A stretch of 64,000 nt of DNA, from contig NZ_BDAW01000014.1 of assembly GCF_001625085.1 (NCBI RefSeq), positions 124,001-188,000 of the forward strand, given 5' to 3'. The notes under the pieces are model-generated. The model did no database searches, was not told the DNA's origin, and saw nothing but the letters and a program-made list of their open reading frames with translations. Shown piece by piece: positions 16,505-25,373 of this stretch. A program made the position numbers and the translations under genes. The stretch comes from Nocardia acidivorans NBRC 108247 (GTDB lineage: Bacteria > Actinomycetota > Actinomycetes > Mycobacteriales > Mycobacteriaceae). Positions within the stretch are counted from its first letter, which is position 1. Each line of letters begins with the position of its first letter.

Positions 16505-17331
16505 GCGGCGGCTCGCTGATACTTCTGCGGTAGCCACACCTCGACGCGGCTCGCCGCGCTTGTGCTGACCGACTCAATGTTCAGTGGCACAGTCGTTTTC
16601 GAGGGGACGGGCTTGTACCAGGCCACGTTTCCAGCCTTGCTCCACACGTCTTTTCCGGTCGCATCCTTGATGTGCGGGAACTCCGGGTTCGTTTCAACCG
16701 TCCAGACTTCTCCTGCCTGAAGCTTGGGCAGGAGCACCTTCTCGGTATCGACGCCGATCGAGTACACGCCAGGGCCGGTGAGCTTCCAGAACGGCCACGC
16801 CTCGACGTCGCCTTCGTTGCGAAGGGTCTGACCGGCGAACTGATCGGGCGTGAACGCACGCGGATTGACCGCGGCTGCGTTCCACCAGGATTCGTCGGAG
16901 ACGAGTACGGCCTCCTCTGTGCACCACCCCACGGTGTCGAGCAGTTCGAACGGCGGATCAGGCATTGATGTCTCCAGCCGAACGTATTGCCAGCGGTGTC
17001 CACCGCCGGGTGAGACGACGTGCCATTCGGCGAGATTCGTTCCATCGCCGAGGCTTTCGCGCCAGGTGCTCCACAGGTCGTATGCGTCTTCACCCGGAGC
17101 GACGGGGCCGACTCGAACGGTGATGCTGATCGTGTTGATGTCTCGGTTTGTGCCTCGGTAGGTGGCACCGGCTTGGCGGGCGTTGGCTTGCCGGACGTGA
17201 GCCATCGGCGCTCCGCCTACGCCCAGAGGAGCCTGGGCGAGGCGGAGCGGGCATTCGGGATTGCCGAAGCGCCAGATGGTTCGGGGCTGTCCGGGATACT
17301 CGACGCCGCGCAGCTCGTAGCGAACTGCCAT
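16501..17331 (-). CDS. Distal tail-like minor tail protein
   Basis: 276 residues directly after the tape-measure gene, where the distal tail protein normally lies. N-terminal half (about 1-150) has the beta pattern of phage tail-tube-like Dit domains, with DINTISITVRVG; the C-terminal half (from about 165: FWKLTGPGVYSIGV) looks like a carbohydrate-binding or galectin-like insertion. ATG with GGGAAG upstream. Connects tail tube to the tip complex. Confidence 0.75.
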   Translation of the reverse strand: MAVRYELRGVEYPGQPRTIWRFGNPECPLRLAQAPLGVGGAPMAHVRQANARQAGATYRGTNRDINTISITVRVGPVAPGEDAYDLWSTWRESLGDGTNLAEWHVVSPGGGHRWQYVRLETSMPDPPFELLDTVGWCTEEAVLVSDESWWNAAAVNPRAFTPDQFAGQTLRNEGDVEAWPFWKLTGPGVYSIGVDTEKVLLPKLQAGEVWTVETNPEFPHIKDATGKDVWSKAGNVAWYKPVPSKTTVPLNIESVSTSAASRVEVWLPQKYQRAAA

Positions 17332-17364
17332 TGCAGCTTCCCGTCTAACGAAAAAGCTGGAGCC

Positions 17365-20300
17365 CTAGAGCCCCAGCTGAGTGATGTTGATGTTCGCTTG
17401 GCGTGCCGCCGTGTCGATGTCGACCGATACCTCAACAGGATTGGGTTTCTGTGCGGCAGCTACGATTTCGTCGAGCTTCTCGCCGAGCGTCTCCAGCTGA
17501 CCGTCCAGGCCGGGAATCGCCGTGTTGCCGGTGTCGAAGCCGACGAACTTGCCGGTGTCGTCCCAGCCGGAGCGGAGCGCGAGCGCGCTGCCCGCGAGGA
17601 AGCTAGCTGCCCGGTACGCATCGGAGAGCACTCCGTTGAGTCCCGCCGACTTGCCCGGCGTCGACAGCGGGATATCCCCTTGGTCGCCCTGTGTGAGAAC
17701 GGCCCAAGAGCCGGTGTGCACTCCTCCGTCCCCGGAGCTGCCCACGCCACCGAAACCGCCATTCGCGAACGGGCTCAAGGAGAACCCGAACCGGTCAGCG
17801 ACTTTGCGGAGGATGTCGGTGGAGCGCGCTCTTTTCGCTGCGGACAACGGGATGTACGCCTCGCCGCCGGTCTCCGGCTCCGCCCAGACGCGCATATCGC
17901 CGCCCTTGGCGATTTGGGCGACGTGGTTCTCCGATCCATCCGCGAAGAACCTCGCCTGGAAACTCGCTAGCGGAGTCCGCTCTACAGGCTTGCCTCCCAA
18001 TGAATCTGGCCAGTTCGTTACGAACACACGAGACCCGTCAGTCGCGCCAGAGTCGACTGGAGTAGTCGAAGAGGGCGAGCCGCTGCCGTCCTTGCCGTCG
18101 AGCTTGCTCGGTGAACCAGCCGCACCGCCGAGATCACCACCCAGCGGAAAGAACGCGTGATCGGTGAACATCGGATCGTCCGCACCGGTCTTGCCGCCGA
18201 TCACTACACCGTCGGACCCGTTCGACTCGAAATTCGTTCCGTCGGGAAAGGTTCCGGCGGTGTGCCCGCCTGCCGCGCCGTTCGTGGTCCAGCCGACTCG
18301 CAGCGTTCCCGCCGCGCCCTTGCCCAGCTGCGCACCGAGGCCAGTCAGCCATGAGCCCTCGGACGCGGTGGACATGCGCGAGTCGTAGGCGTTGAGACCC
18401 ATCGCTTCGTTGATAACCGCCGAAACGAAGCCGGAGCAGTCCATCTTGTCGGGCGCGAAGCCGCCCAGCTCGTACCGAACTCCAGCCATACGCCTGGCGT
18501 ATTCGGTCGCCTCAGCGAGATCGGACTGTTGGACAGTGGCAGGGGTGATTCCGCCTTCGGCGAAGCGGAGCAGGTCGTAACCGAACCGCTTCGCGACATC
18601 AGCGAGGATCGCAGTCGAGCGGGACCGTTTCGAGGCCGCCAGCGGGATGAACGCCTCGCCGCCCGTCTCTGGCTCCGCCCATTGCACCAATTGGCCTGTA
18701 GCTGGCTTGATTTCAGCGGCACCAGGGAGGTTGCCGTCCGCGTATCGAGCGAGGTCCACGCCGCCATCAGCCCTGGCTGTGCCGTCGGGCATGATGTACG
18801 GCCCCGGAACCACGCCCTTCGACGGGTCCAGGCCGGCGTTCTTCGTCGCCTGGATGGCAACGTCGCGGATCTCGTTCGTGGTGTACGTGGTGATCTTCTT
18901 GCCGTTGTTCTGGGCGATAAAGGCGTCCAGGATGCGCTGTGCGTCAGCGGTATTCGCGGTGACCTTCGTCGTCCCGTCTGGCAGGTTCTCGACCTTGTAC
19001 CCGAACGCCTCCAGCTTGGCCTTGGCCTCCTCGGTCAAGGCTTTGACGATCAGATCCTTTTCGTCTGGGATCGCATCGACCGCGCCACCGAACAAGCGGG
19101 TCAATTCAGCAGAGTCCGCGGCTTGCTGTCCAGCGTTGCGGACAGATTCACGGATGCCGTCGATCTTGGGCTTCGCACTGTCGAGCGTGTCAGCCAGCGC
19201 GCGAGCCTTGTCGGCCGCGCCGTCGACCATGTCGCCGTACAGCTTTGTCGCGGAGCCAGCGCCCTCGATCGCCTTGCCCGCATCCTCCATGCCGGGGATG
19301 TGCTTGATGATGCCGCCCAGTTTCTCGCCGAAGCCTCCGAGCCCCTTCAGGACGACACCGAGCGCGTTGCCGATTCCCTCTTGCATGGACGCGAACGCGC
19401 GCAGGGCTCCGGAGGTGAAGGTGATCAGCCCATCCAGGCACGCCAGGCCCGCATCTGCCAGTCCGGTGAAAAACGAGATGATCTCGGGCTTGTGGGTCGA
19501 GACCCAGTCGGCGACCTTCGCGAGCGTCGGCCCAAAGGCTTCCCCGAGCGCAAGTTTGACGTCATCCATCGACATCGTGATCGAGTTCTGCGCCGCCTGG
19601 AGGTGGGAGGCGGCGTTGTCACCCATGGTGACCATCGCCTTCTCAGCGGCGCCAGCGACATCGCCGAGACCGGCGACCGCGCGGGAGGGGTCCCACTGGC
19701 CGAAAGTGTCGATAAAGTCTCCGGCGGTGTCGCCCAAGAGCGCCATGGTGACCTGGTTGCGCTCCAGCGGGTCCTTGATATCCCGGATGGCATCGAAGAT
19801 CTTGTCGAATGCCGCCTCGCCTGTCGCGCCGCCTTCCTTGAGCTGGTCGAACAGCTCGTCAGCGGGCAGTGAGAGACCGGTGATCGCCTCTTTGATCTTG
19901 TCGGGCTCTTCGGTCATGCGACGGCCGAATTCTCGGATGGCGTCGCCTGCACGGTCGGCAACGTCGACGCCGTTCTCCAGGGCTTGCGTGATGAGGCCCA
20001 TTGCGAACTTGCCGGTGAAGCCGGTGTTCTTCCAGCCGTTGGAGTATTCGCCGATAACGTCGAGCATGTCGCCGCCCGCGTCCGCGCCGCGCTGGTAGCT
20101 CTTGACGATCAGGTCGAAAGCTTCGCTCGTATCAGCGGCCAAGCCGTTGCGGATCAGGGCGCGGGTGGCCTTGATCGTGGCTTCCATGTCGCCGCCGATG
20201 AGATCGTTTACGGCGGTGATCTTTTCGACGAGAGGCTGCAACTCGGCCGAGGATTCCTCGCCGTTGAACAGGCCGCCCTTGATGCCATCCTGGATGGTCT

Positions 20301-20976
20301 CCATGTTGGCGTTGACCGACTCGCCCCACCCGTTCGAGAACGCATTGCCTGCGGCAGTGCCGATGATGCGCATGGTCTCATCGCTGACGCCGAGGCGGGC
20401 TTGGATGAAGTCCCGGTCCTTCTCCATCTGCATTCCGTCGCTGATCGCGTCAGCAAGCACCGCACCGGCCGCTAGGCCAACGCTGGCCACCCCGACCAGC
20501 GCCATGGCGATAGGGCCGCCTTTGCCTCCGAGGCCCTGGAGTTTGCCTGCGAAGCCGCCCACGAACGAGTCGCCCATGGATGAGCCCGTGGACGCCATGC
20601 CGGACGCTCGCTGGCCGAGGTTGCCCAGCGCGTCCGCTGCACGGGATGCCGCCTGCGACAGGCCAGCAGGCAGGTCAATGCGCCGCGTCGCCGAGGCGGC
20701 CTGTCCTGCTGACCGTTCGATTCGGTCTACGTCGCGAGCAGCGTCCCTCGCGGAGTCGCCTACCCGGTCGATGTCTCGCGCGGCGTTGCGCGCGCCGAGG
20801 CCGCCCCGTTCGATATTGGAGCCGGTGTTGCTGAAACTGCGGTCGATCTGACCTGCGGCCCGCTCGGCAGCGCCGCGCAGGCCGGTGAAGCCGCGCTCCG
20901 CGCTGTCGAGACTGCGTTGGAACCGCGTGTCGTCGAGGGTGAGTTCGGCATAGATTTCGCCGACCCTGGTTGCCAT
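17365..20976 (-). CDS. Tape measure protein with embedded NlpC/P60-like domain
   Basis: 1203 residues from the ATG at 20976 (GGAG upstream; a TTG 15 bases earlier is possible). N-terminal half is helical with Ala/Arg-rich heptads; a hydrophobic Gly/Ala-rich stretch near 160 (GPIAMALVGVASVGLAAG) and long amphipathic helices follow. A WAEPETGGEA segment with KRSRS or KRARS occurs twice (about 765 and 1030). Between them, about 800-940, is a peptidase domain with MDCSGFVSAV and GGHTAG, the NlpC/P60 Cys and His. It sets tail length and may cut peptidoglycan during DNA entry. Confidence 0.92.
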   Translation of the reverse strand: MATRVGEIYAELTLDDTRFQRSLDSAERGFTGLRGAAERAAGQIDRSFSNTGSNIERGGLGARNAARDIDRVGDSARDAARDVDRIERSAGQAASATRRIDLPAGLSQAASRAADALGNLGQRASGMASTGSSMGDSFVGGFAGKLQGLGGKGGPIAMALVGVASVGLAAGAVLADAISDGMQMEKDRDFIQARLGVSDETMRIIGTAAGNAFSNGWGESVNANMETIQDGIKGGLFNGEESSAELQPLVEKITAVNDLIGGDMEATIKATRALIRNGLAADTSEAFDLIVKSYQRGADAGGDMLDVIGEYSNGWKNTGFTGKFAMGLITQALENGVDVADRAGDAIREFGRRMTEEPDKIKEAITGLSLPADELFDQLKEGGATGEAAFDKIFDAIRDIKDPLERNQVTMALLGDTAGDFIDTFGQWDPSRAVAGLGDVAGAAEKAMVTMGDNAASHLQAAQNSITMSMDDVKLALGEAFGPTLAKVADWVSTHKPEIISFFTGLADAGLACLDGLITFTSGALRAFASMQEGIGNALGVVLKGLGGFGEKLGGIIKHIPGMEDAGKAIEGAGSATKLYGDMVDGAADKARALADTLDSAKPKIDGIRESVRNAGQQAADSAELTRLFGGAVDAIPDEKDLIVKALTEEAKAKLEAFGYKVENLPDGTTKVTANTADAQRILDAFIAQNNGKKITTYTTNEIRDVAIQATKNAGLDPSKGVVPGPYIMPDGTARADGGVDLARYADGNLPGAAEIKPATGQLVQWAEPETGGEAFIPLAASKRSRSTAILADVAKRFGYDLLRFAEGGITPATVQQSDLAEATEYARRMAGVRYELGGFAPDKMDCSGFVSAVINEAMGLNAYDSRMSTASEGSWLTGLGAQLGKGAAGTLRVGWTTNGAAGGHTAGTFPDGTNFESNGSDGVVIGGKTGADDPMFTDHAFFPLGGDLGGAAGSPSKLDGKDGSGSPSSTTPVDSGATDGSRVFVTNWPDSLGGKPVERTPLASFQARFFADGSENHVAQIAKGGDMRVWAEPETGGEAYIPLSAAKRARSTDILRKVADRFGFSLSPFANGGFGGVGSSGDGGVHTGSWAVLTQGDQGDIPLSTPGKSAGLNGVLSDAYRAASFLAGSALALRSGWDDTGKFVGFDTGNTAIPGLDGQLETLGEKLDEIVAAAQKPNPVEVSVDIDTAARQANINITQLGL

Positions 20977-20993
20977 AGCGGCTCCGATCAAAG

Positions 20994-21380
20994 TTATTCG
21001 GCGCGAGCGTCTTTCGCCTCGTCGTCTGCCGTGGAGGAGTCGAGAACCGCTTGGATGTCGACGAAGTCGGCGAGCTGGGCGAATTGCCAGTTGGCGCGAC
21101 CGAGACTCGGGCTCGCACCGAAGTGCAGCAGTGCCGTACGGCCTGCGTGCATGGCCATGGTGTCCGGGATTCCGTTGCGGGCCATCTCTTCACGCGCGGG
21201 ACCGAGAATCTTGACAATCTCGTCGTATTCCTTTGCAGCGGACAGGGTGTCGTCGAGCACGAGCAGCCGCAGGCGGTCAGCTTCAGTCACGCCAGGGCTC
21301 TTGACCTTGTAGATGACGCCGCCAATGGGCAGCGAGAGGTCCGGGTCGTAAAACTCGGCGAGGTCGCGGAGCGCGGCCAT
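20994..21380 (-). CDS. Tail assembly chaperone, short paralogue
   Basis: 128 residues from the ATG with GAGGAC upstream, 11 bases after the preceding gene. DLAEFYDPDLSLPIGG at the N terminus and GRTALLHFGASPSLGRANW in the middle align with the N-terminal part of the protein at 21392-22042, so the two are tandem paralogues of the actinophage G-type chaperone family (DUF7426-like). These coat the tape measure before tail tube assembly. The acidic end EAKDARAE lies 17 bases before the tape-measure start. Confidence 0.8.
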   Translation of the reverse strand: MAALRDLAEFYDPDLSLPIGGVIYKVKSPGVTEADRLRLLVLDDTLSAAKEYDEIVKILGPAREEMARNGIPDTMAMHAGRTALLHFGASPSLGRANWQFAQLADFVDIQAVLDSSTADDEAKDARAE

Positions 21381-21391
21381 AGAAGTAGTCC

Positions 21392-22042
21392 TCACACGGT
21401 AGGGGGAAGGATTGCGCGATACAGCCGTGTCGTAGGCGAACTGGCGAGGTCGCGGATGCGCGCCTCCAACCAGCGCCACGGACGTTCGTGCAACACACCG
21501 GAATTGACGTCCACTCCGAACACGGAGTGCATGTCGAGTTCGATATCGCGCCAGCACGCCAGCACTTCTCGCCACGAGAGGGTGGGGGCAAGGGCGTTGA
21601 CCGGTGCCATCTCCGGTGGGTTGAACCAGGCGCGAAGGCCGCTCGCTGGGTCGATGGGGCCGCCGCCGGGATCGTCCGGTCCGAGATATCCGGGCGACGA
21701 ATCATCAACGGAGACACCGGGTTCTCCATCGGCGTCGAGATCTATCTCGCCGTTCCAAAACGCTGCCGCCGCATCCGGGCTCTTGCCGAAGTGCAGCAGG
21801 GCCGCGCGTCCGGCCAATCCGATGATGGTCGAGTCTGCGCCTAGTCGGTCCAGCTCATCCCACGCTGCGCCGAGTAGTCGCCGCACCTCGACACGCTCTA
21901 CCTCGGGGGTGAGCGCGTCGAGGTCAGCGAGAAGCCTGCGCAGTCGCAGCCCATCCCATGCGGAAGGGGAGACGACGCGCACGAGCTGGCCGCGCACCGG
22001 CAGGTACAGGTCCGGGTCTAGGAACTCGTCGAATTCCTGCAC
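21392..22042 (-). CDS. Tail assembly chaperone, long (G-T fused) form
   Basis: 216 residues. Residues 1-105 are the G-type domain (EFDEFLDPDLYLPVRG, GRAALLHFGKSPDAAAAFW). Residues 135-216 (SWREVLACWRDIELDMHSVFG, RPWRWLEARIRDL) look like the T extension that most siphoviruses make only by a programmed frameshift. Here both parts are in one continuous frame, and I see no slippery heptamer need. The separate short paralogue downstream probably supplies the G-only form. Confidence 0.78.
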   Translation of the reverse strand: MQEFDEFLDPDLYLPVRGQLVRVVSPSAWDGLRLRRLLADLDALTPEVERVEVRRLLGAAWDELDRLGADSTIIGLAGRAALLHFGKSPDAAAAFWNGEIDLDADGEPGVSVDDSSPGYLGPDDPGGGPIDPASGLRAWFNPPEMAPVNALAPTLSWREVLACWRDIELDMHSVFGVDVNSGVLHERPWRWLEARIRDLASSPTTRLYRAILPPTV

Positions 22043-22061
22043 GATGCGTGCCTTTCCGGGA

Positions 22062-22832
22062 TCAGGCGACGGTGATTGCGCCCGGCGGGGTCAGGCTCGA
22101 GCCGGAGGCCGTCACGGTCGTGACGGTGCCGGGCAGGCTGACCGTGTACGGGCCGCCCGCGCTGCCAGTGACTTCCGCCTTGCCCGCGCCCACAGTCGTC
22201 AGAAGCTCCAGCGCGGTCTTAACCGCGTCCTTGGTCGCGTTGTAGGCGATACCGGCCGTGGTCTGACCGTCCACGGTGACGGTGAAGGTGCCGCCAGTCG
22301 CGGTCGGGAGGGTGATGGCCTTTGCGGTAACGGTAGTCGGCTTGGCGATCTTCTTGTGCTGGCCCTTGCCGGTCAGGGTGACGGTGAAGCCGTACAGACC
22401 CTCCTTGTCGTCGGCAGCCGAAACCCAGGAGACGGCGAAGTAACCTTCCTTGGCTTCGTCGATGCCGTCGGTACGCCAGTAGCGGACGTGCGCCGTGTTC
22501 GCGGAACCGATGTCCTCGCCATGTCCGCGCAGCTTCTCCTGACCGGGGTCTGCGACGAAGCCCGGCGCAATGTTGCCCTTACGCAGGCCGCCGAGTTCCA
22601 GGTTCTCGCCGATCGCAGTCGCGATCTGGCTCTTGCGGCCATTGGAGTGGATGTCGCCGTCGTCCTGGAGTGTGATGTCGTTGGACGGCGAGACCTTGTT
22701 CAGGCCCATCACGAACACCCATTCAGGGGTAGCTGCCTGGGCGGTGCCGTAGTTGATGTCGACCTGGACGGCGTAGTCACGGGCGAGTGCGGTAGCCATG
22801 CCCGCGGAGTTGGGGGCCTGGAGAGTGGTCAC
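22062..22832 (-). CDS. Major tail tube protein
   Basis: 256 residues from a GTG that overlaps the preceding stop (GTGA), with AGGAGG nine bases upstream. Residues 1-170 have the beta-rich tail-tube pattern with VFVMGLNKVSPSNDITLQDD and EGYFAVSWV. Residues 180-256 form a separate Ig-like/Big_2-type domain (GGTFTVTVDGQTTAGIAY) as often found appended to tail-tube proteins. Position between tail terminator and chaperones is canonical. Confidence 0.88.
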   Translation of the reverse strand: MTTLQAPNSAGMATALARDYAVQVDINYGTAQAATPEWVFVMGLNKVSPSNDITLQDDGDIHSNGRKSQIATAIGENLELGGLRKGNIAPGFVADPGQEKLRGHGEDIGSANTAHVRYWRTDGIDEAKEGYFAVSWVSAADDKEGLYGFTVTLTGKGQHKKIAKPTTVTAKAITLPTATGGTFTVTVDGQTTAGIAYNATKDAVKTALELLTTVGAGKAEVTGSAGGPYTVSLPGTVTTVTASGSSLTPPGAITVA

Positions 22833-23269
22833 GATGTCGTGCCTCCTGGATTGAGGGTGAAAACGTATGAGTCGGCGCGCTCGAACCGGCCGTTGGAATC
22901 TGGGGTGGTGAGGCCGCGAACCTTTCTGCGGCACAGCAGCACTCGGACGCCGCCTGGGAAGGTTAGGTGGGTCTTGTCGTGCAGGATTGCGTTCGCGTCG
23001 TCGGCGATCCGGTCGACGCTGCGCGGGTCTCGTCCGGGGAGACGCCAGCGCAGCTGCACGTATACGTCCGGATTGTGGTCGTCGCGGTCGAACAACTCGT
23101 CGTAGACCGTGATAGCCAGCGCTGCCTCGGGTTTCGCGGGAAGCAGGTTGAAGAACGTCGCCGGGATATCGCCCTCCGCGTACGCGCCGACAAGCTGGTA
23201 TCGGACAAGTCCAGCACTGTCGAGGTAGCGGGCGAGGGCGTCGACGAACGTCGCGGTATCGGTGGTCAT
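22829..23269 (-). CDS. Tail terminator protein
   Basis: 146 residues; the ATG at 23269 overlaps the preceding stop (ATGA). The sequence (FVDALARYLDSAGL, VYVQLRWRLPGRDPRSVDRIADD, GGVRVLLCRRKVRG) fits the minor capsid/tail terminator family that caps the tail tube and joins it to the head. Order connector, stopper, gp10-like, terminator, tube is standard. Not a perfect family match by eye. Confidence 0.75.
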   Translation of the reverse strand: MTTDTATFVDALARYLDSAGLVRYQLVGAYAEGDIPATFFNLLPAKPEAALAITVYDELFDRDDHNPDVYVQLRWRLPGRDPRSVDRIADDANAILHDKTHLTFPGGVRVLLCRRKVRGLTTPDSNGRFERADSYVFTLNPGGTTS

Positions 23270-23607
23270 GACCCGATCCACCGCGTAACAGCGGCGGCCA
23301 CGATGGCTTCGAGTTCCGGACCGAACTGGTTGAGCGGCTTCTCCAGGTACTTCGCGCTGCGGCCGTTGGGGTGACGGTAAGTCAGATCCTCGTGCTGGCG
23401 GAGCGCATACGGGGTGTTGAAACCTACACGCCCTTTGCCGTCGCGAACCTCAGCTACGCCCGAGTTCTGGAGATGCCCCTCCTCGATCGGAACGAGCGAA
23501 TTCGCCTGCGCTAGTAGCACTTCAGCTGCCTGGAACAGGCCCTCATTCAGGCCAGTGCTGGCGGATGCTGCGATTTGGCGGCCGTCCCATCGCATCGAAA
23601 ATGCCAT
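23266..23607 (-). CDS. HK97 gp10-like head-tail joining protein
   Basis: 113 residues. VLLAQANSLVPIEEGHLQNSG followed by VGFNTPYALRQHEDL and a Lys-Tyr-Leu-Glu-Lys-Pro segment is the hallmark of the HK97 gp10 family, a tail completion or neck protein. ATG with AGAAGGAGGCC upstream. Acts in head-tail joining during morphogenesis. Confidence 0.88.
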   Translation of the reverse strand: MAFSMRWDGRQIAASASTGLNEGLFQAAEVLLAQANSLVPIEEGHLQNSGVAEVRDGKGRVGFNTPYALRQHEDLTYRHPNGRSAKYLEKPLNQFGPELEAIVAAAVTRWIGS

Positions 23608-23621
23608 CGTGCGGCCTCCTT

Positions 23622-23948
23622 CTATTCGAGGTAGACGACTTGGGTATCGGGGAAGGGCGGACCGGCATTGGATGCGGTCACAGACACAACATCCGCAGTG
23701 CCCCCGCCGAATTCAGCCGGTAGGGCCACCTCGGAGCCGGGCGGGATGGAAGCCACCGATGGAGGGAAGACGATCGTGGTCGACGAGGTGATCTCGTCGC
23801 CGCTGCCATCGCGCACCACTTGCCGCTTGACCGCAACGTTGCCGCGTTCGGCTGTCGGGGCCGCGTATTCCGGCCCCGCCGCGCCGGTGCCGACATATCG
23901 ACGCACCAAAACCATGTGATGCCAGAACATTCCGAGCGGGTCACTCAT
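23622..23948 (-). CDS. Head closure / stopper protein
   Basis: 108 residues; the ATG at 23948 overlaps the upstream stop (ATGA), and this start gives a length typical of head closure proteins. MFWHHMVLVRRY at the start and a compact beta structure with a conserved VFPPSVASIPPGSEV suggest the head-tail connector stopper. Function assigned by position between adaptor and gp10-like genes. Confidence 0.7.
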   Translation of the reverse strand: MSDPLGMFWHHMVLVRRYVGTGAAGPEYAAPTAERGNVAVKRQVVRDGSGDEITSSTTIVFPPSVASIPPGSEVALPAEFGGGTADVVSVTASNAGPPFPDTQVVYLE

Positions 23949-24370
23949 CGGCGCGCCACGCTCAGGGAGCCGAGCCCAACGTTGCGCAGTTCGGCCCATG
24001 CGGCGTCGGCCAGCTCGGTGAGCAGCTGGGCGCGAGCGGTGGCCTGGTCGCCGGTGTAGCTGACCGAAGACCCGTTCGTCGAGGCGGCGGCAACGGTCGG
24101 GGCGATCCCTGCCGCGCCCGCGAGTGGGTTGATATCGTTGCGGATCCACTCACGAACCTGGACGCAGGTCGCTACTGCCAGCGCGTCAGTCAGCACGGGG
24201 TCGGTTGGCGTGCCAGCTGGAGTCGCGTCGTACAGGTCGTTCTTCGTCGCTGTCCGCACAAGTCGTGTGGCCTCGCGGATATATCTGGCGGCGTCGCCCT
24301 CGGCGAGCTTGTCGAGCTGGGCCGCCGTCACATGCTCGGCAAGCTGGTCGACGGTGGCGTACGTGAGCAC
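23945..24370 (-). CDS. Head-tail adaptor protein
   Basis: 141 residues, GTG start. Helical protein with DQLAEHVTAAQLDKLAEGDAARYIREATRLVR and ATCVQVREWI, the pattern of gp6/Ad1-type adaptors that bind the portal. It follows the capsid gene. The Shine-Dalgarno (AGAGG) is close, four bases from the start. Confidence 0.78.
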   Translation of the reverse strand: MLTYATVDQLAEHVTAAQLDKLAEGDAARYIREATRLVRTATKNDLYDATPAGTPTDPVLTDALAVATCVQVREWIRNDINPLAGAAGIAPTVAAASTNGSSVSYTGDQATARAQLLTELADAAWAELRNVGLGSLSVARR

Positions 24371-24396
24371 GAAACCTCTTCGGGGATAGGCTGATC

Positions 24397-24438
24397 AGCG
24401 CATCCTCGACGCCGGTGATGGGGCGTTGAGGATGCGCT
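24397..24438 (-). terminator. Hairpin after the capsid gene
   Basis: Perfect 11-bp stem AGCGCATCCTC/GAGGATGCGCT with a 20-base loop and no U-tract, 15 bases past the capsid stop. Probably an attenuator or mRNA 3'-end protector that raises capsid message relative to downstream genes. Confidence 0.55.
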
Positions 24439-24452
24439 CACTCAGGGAAGGA

Positions 24453-25343
24453 TCAGGCCGGCGGGGCGAGCAGCACCGAAGCGGAGGCCAGGCCCTCGGG
24501 CCGGAAAACCTTGCCGCCGTAGATGTTCACACCACGCACGATGTTCGCGAAGCGCTTCGGGTCGCGGATGGTCTCGACGTTGGACAGCTGGTTGGCGAAC
24601 GACAGAGCCTCGGAGATGCCCGCGACGATCACGTAGTCGTCCTTGTTCGCGCCAGCACCGCCGACCTTGTTGATGTTGTTCGACTCCAGAATGTCGAAAC
24701 CGGCCATGCGGCCGACGGTGCCGTTCAGCAGCGGGCCGACACTGCCCAGCTTTTCCGCATTGATGAAACGCGCGTCCAGCAGCAGCGGCGAGAGCAGCTC
24801 GGGCGGGATGGCCAGGTAGCGGCCGGTCTTGGGGACCGAGGCGCGATCCAGCTTCTCGCGCAGCTTGACCGCGACGCGGTACATGCTCAGCTGACCGGCG
24901 GTCGCCTTCTCGGGCTCGGCTTCGGTCACGGTGATGCGGCCGAGGTTGTTACCTGCCAGCACACCAGCCTTGAGCTGGTTGTACAGGAACAGGTCGACCT
25001 GGTTCTGAAGCTTGTAGCCAGCGCGAGCAGTGGCCGGGTCCTCGAAGTTCTGTGCGGCCTGGAGCTTCTCGATGTCGTTGACGCGGAAGCCGAAGTAGTC
25101 GCCCTGGTCGATGACCATGGCGGTCTCGCCGTCGGTCAGATCCTCGACTTCGAGGTCGGTGGTCTTGTCGTACTTCTTGACCGTCGGATCACCGATGGAC
25201 GAGACGTGGACGGTATCGCCCTTCTCTCGGATGGTGCCCTCATACTTGCGGTTCGCCACCTTGGGCTGGCCGAACACCAGATCGGCTTCGAACGGCAGTA
25301 GGACCTGATCGGACCAGAATTCGGGAATGAAGTTGATAGCCAT
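24453..25343 (-). CDS. Major capsid protein
   Basis: 296 residues, beginning MAINFIPEFWSDQVLLPFE, the typical start of the P22-coat/HK97-like capsid family found in actinophages. Later segments GDTVHVSSIGDPTVKKYDK and GYKLQNQVDLFLYNQL agree. Follows the scaffold gene and precedes the head-tail joining genes. ATG with CAAGGAGTGGCC upstream. Forms the icosahedral shell. Confidence 0.92.
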   Translation of the reverse strand: MAINFIPEFWSDQVLLPFEADLVFGQPKVANRKYEGTIREKGDTVHVSSIGDPTVKKYDKTTDLEVEDLTDGETAMVIDQGDYFGFRVNDIEKLQAAQNFEDPATARAGYKLQNQVDLFLYNQLKAGVLAGNNLGRITVTEAEPEKATAGQLSMYRVAVKLREKLDRASVPKTGRYLAIPPELLSPLLLDARFINAEKLGSVGPLLNGTVGRMAGFDILESNNINKVGGAGANKDDYVIVAGISEALSFANQLSNVETIRDPKRFANIVRGVNIYGGKVFRPEGLASASVLLAPPA

Positions 25344-25373
25344 GCGGCCACTCCTTGAGAGGGGGTGTGGGGG

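Noticed and set aside
20994..22042. Programmed frameshift between the two chaperone genes
   Set aside because: The second gene has its own ATG and Shine-Dalgarno, is a paralogue of the first rather than a continuation, and the first already contains the T-like part.
21051..23105. 684-codon rightward frame across tail genes
   Set aside because: Spans five supported leftward genes with overlapping starts and stops; a GC-rich antisense artefact.
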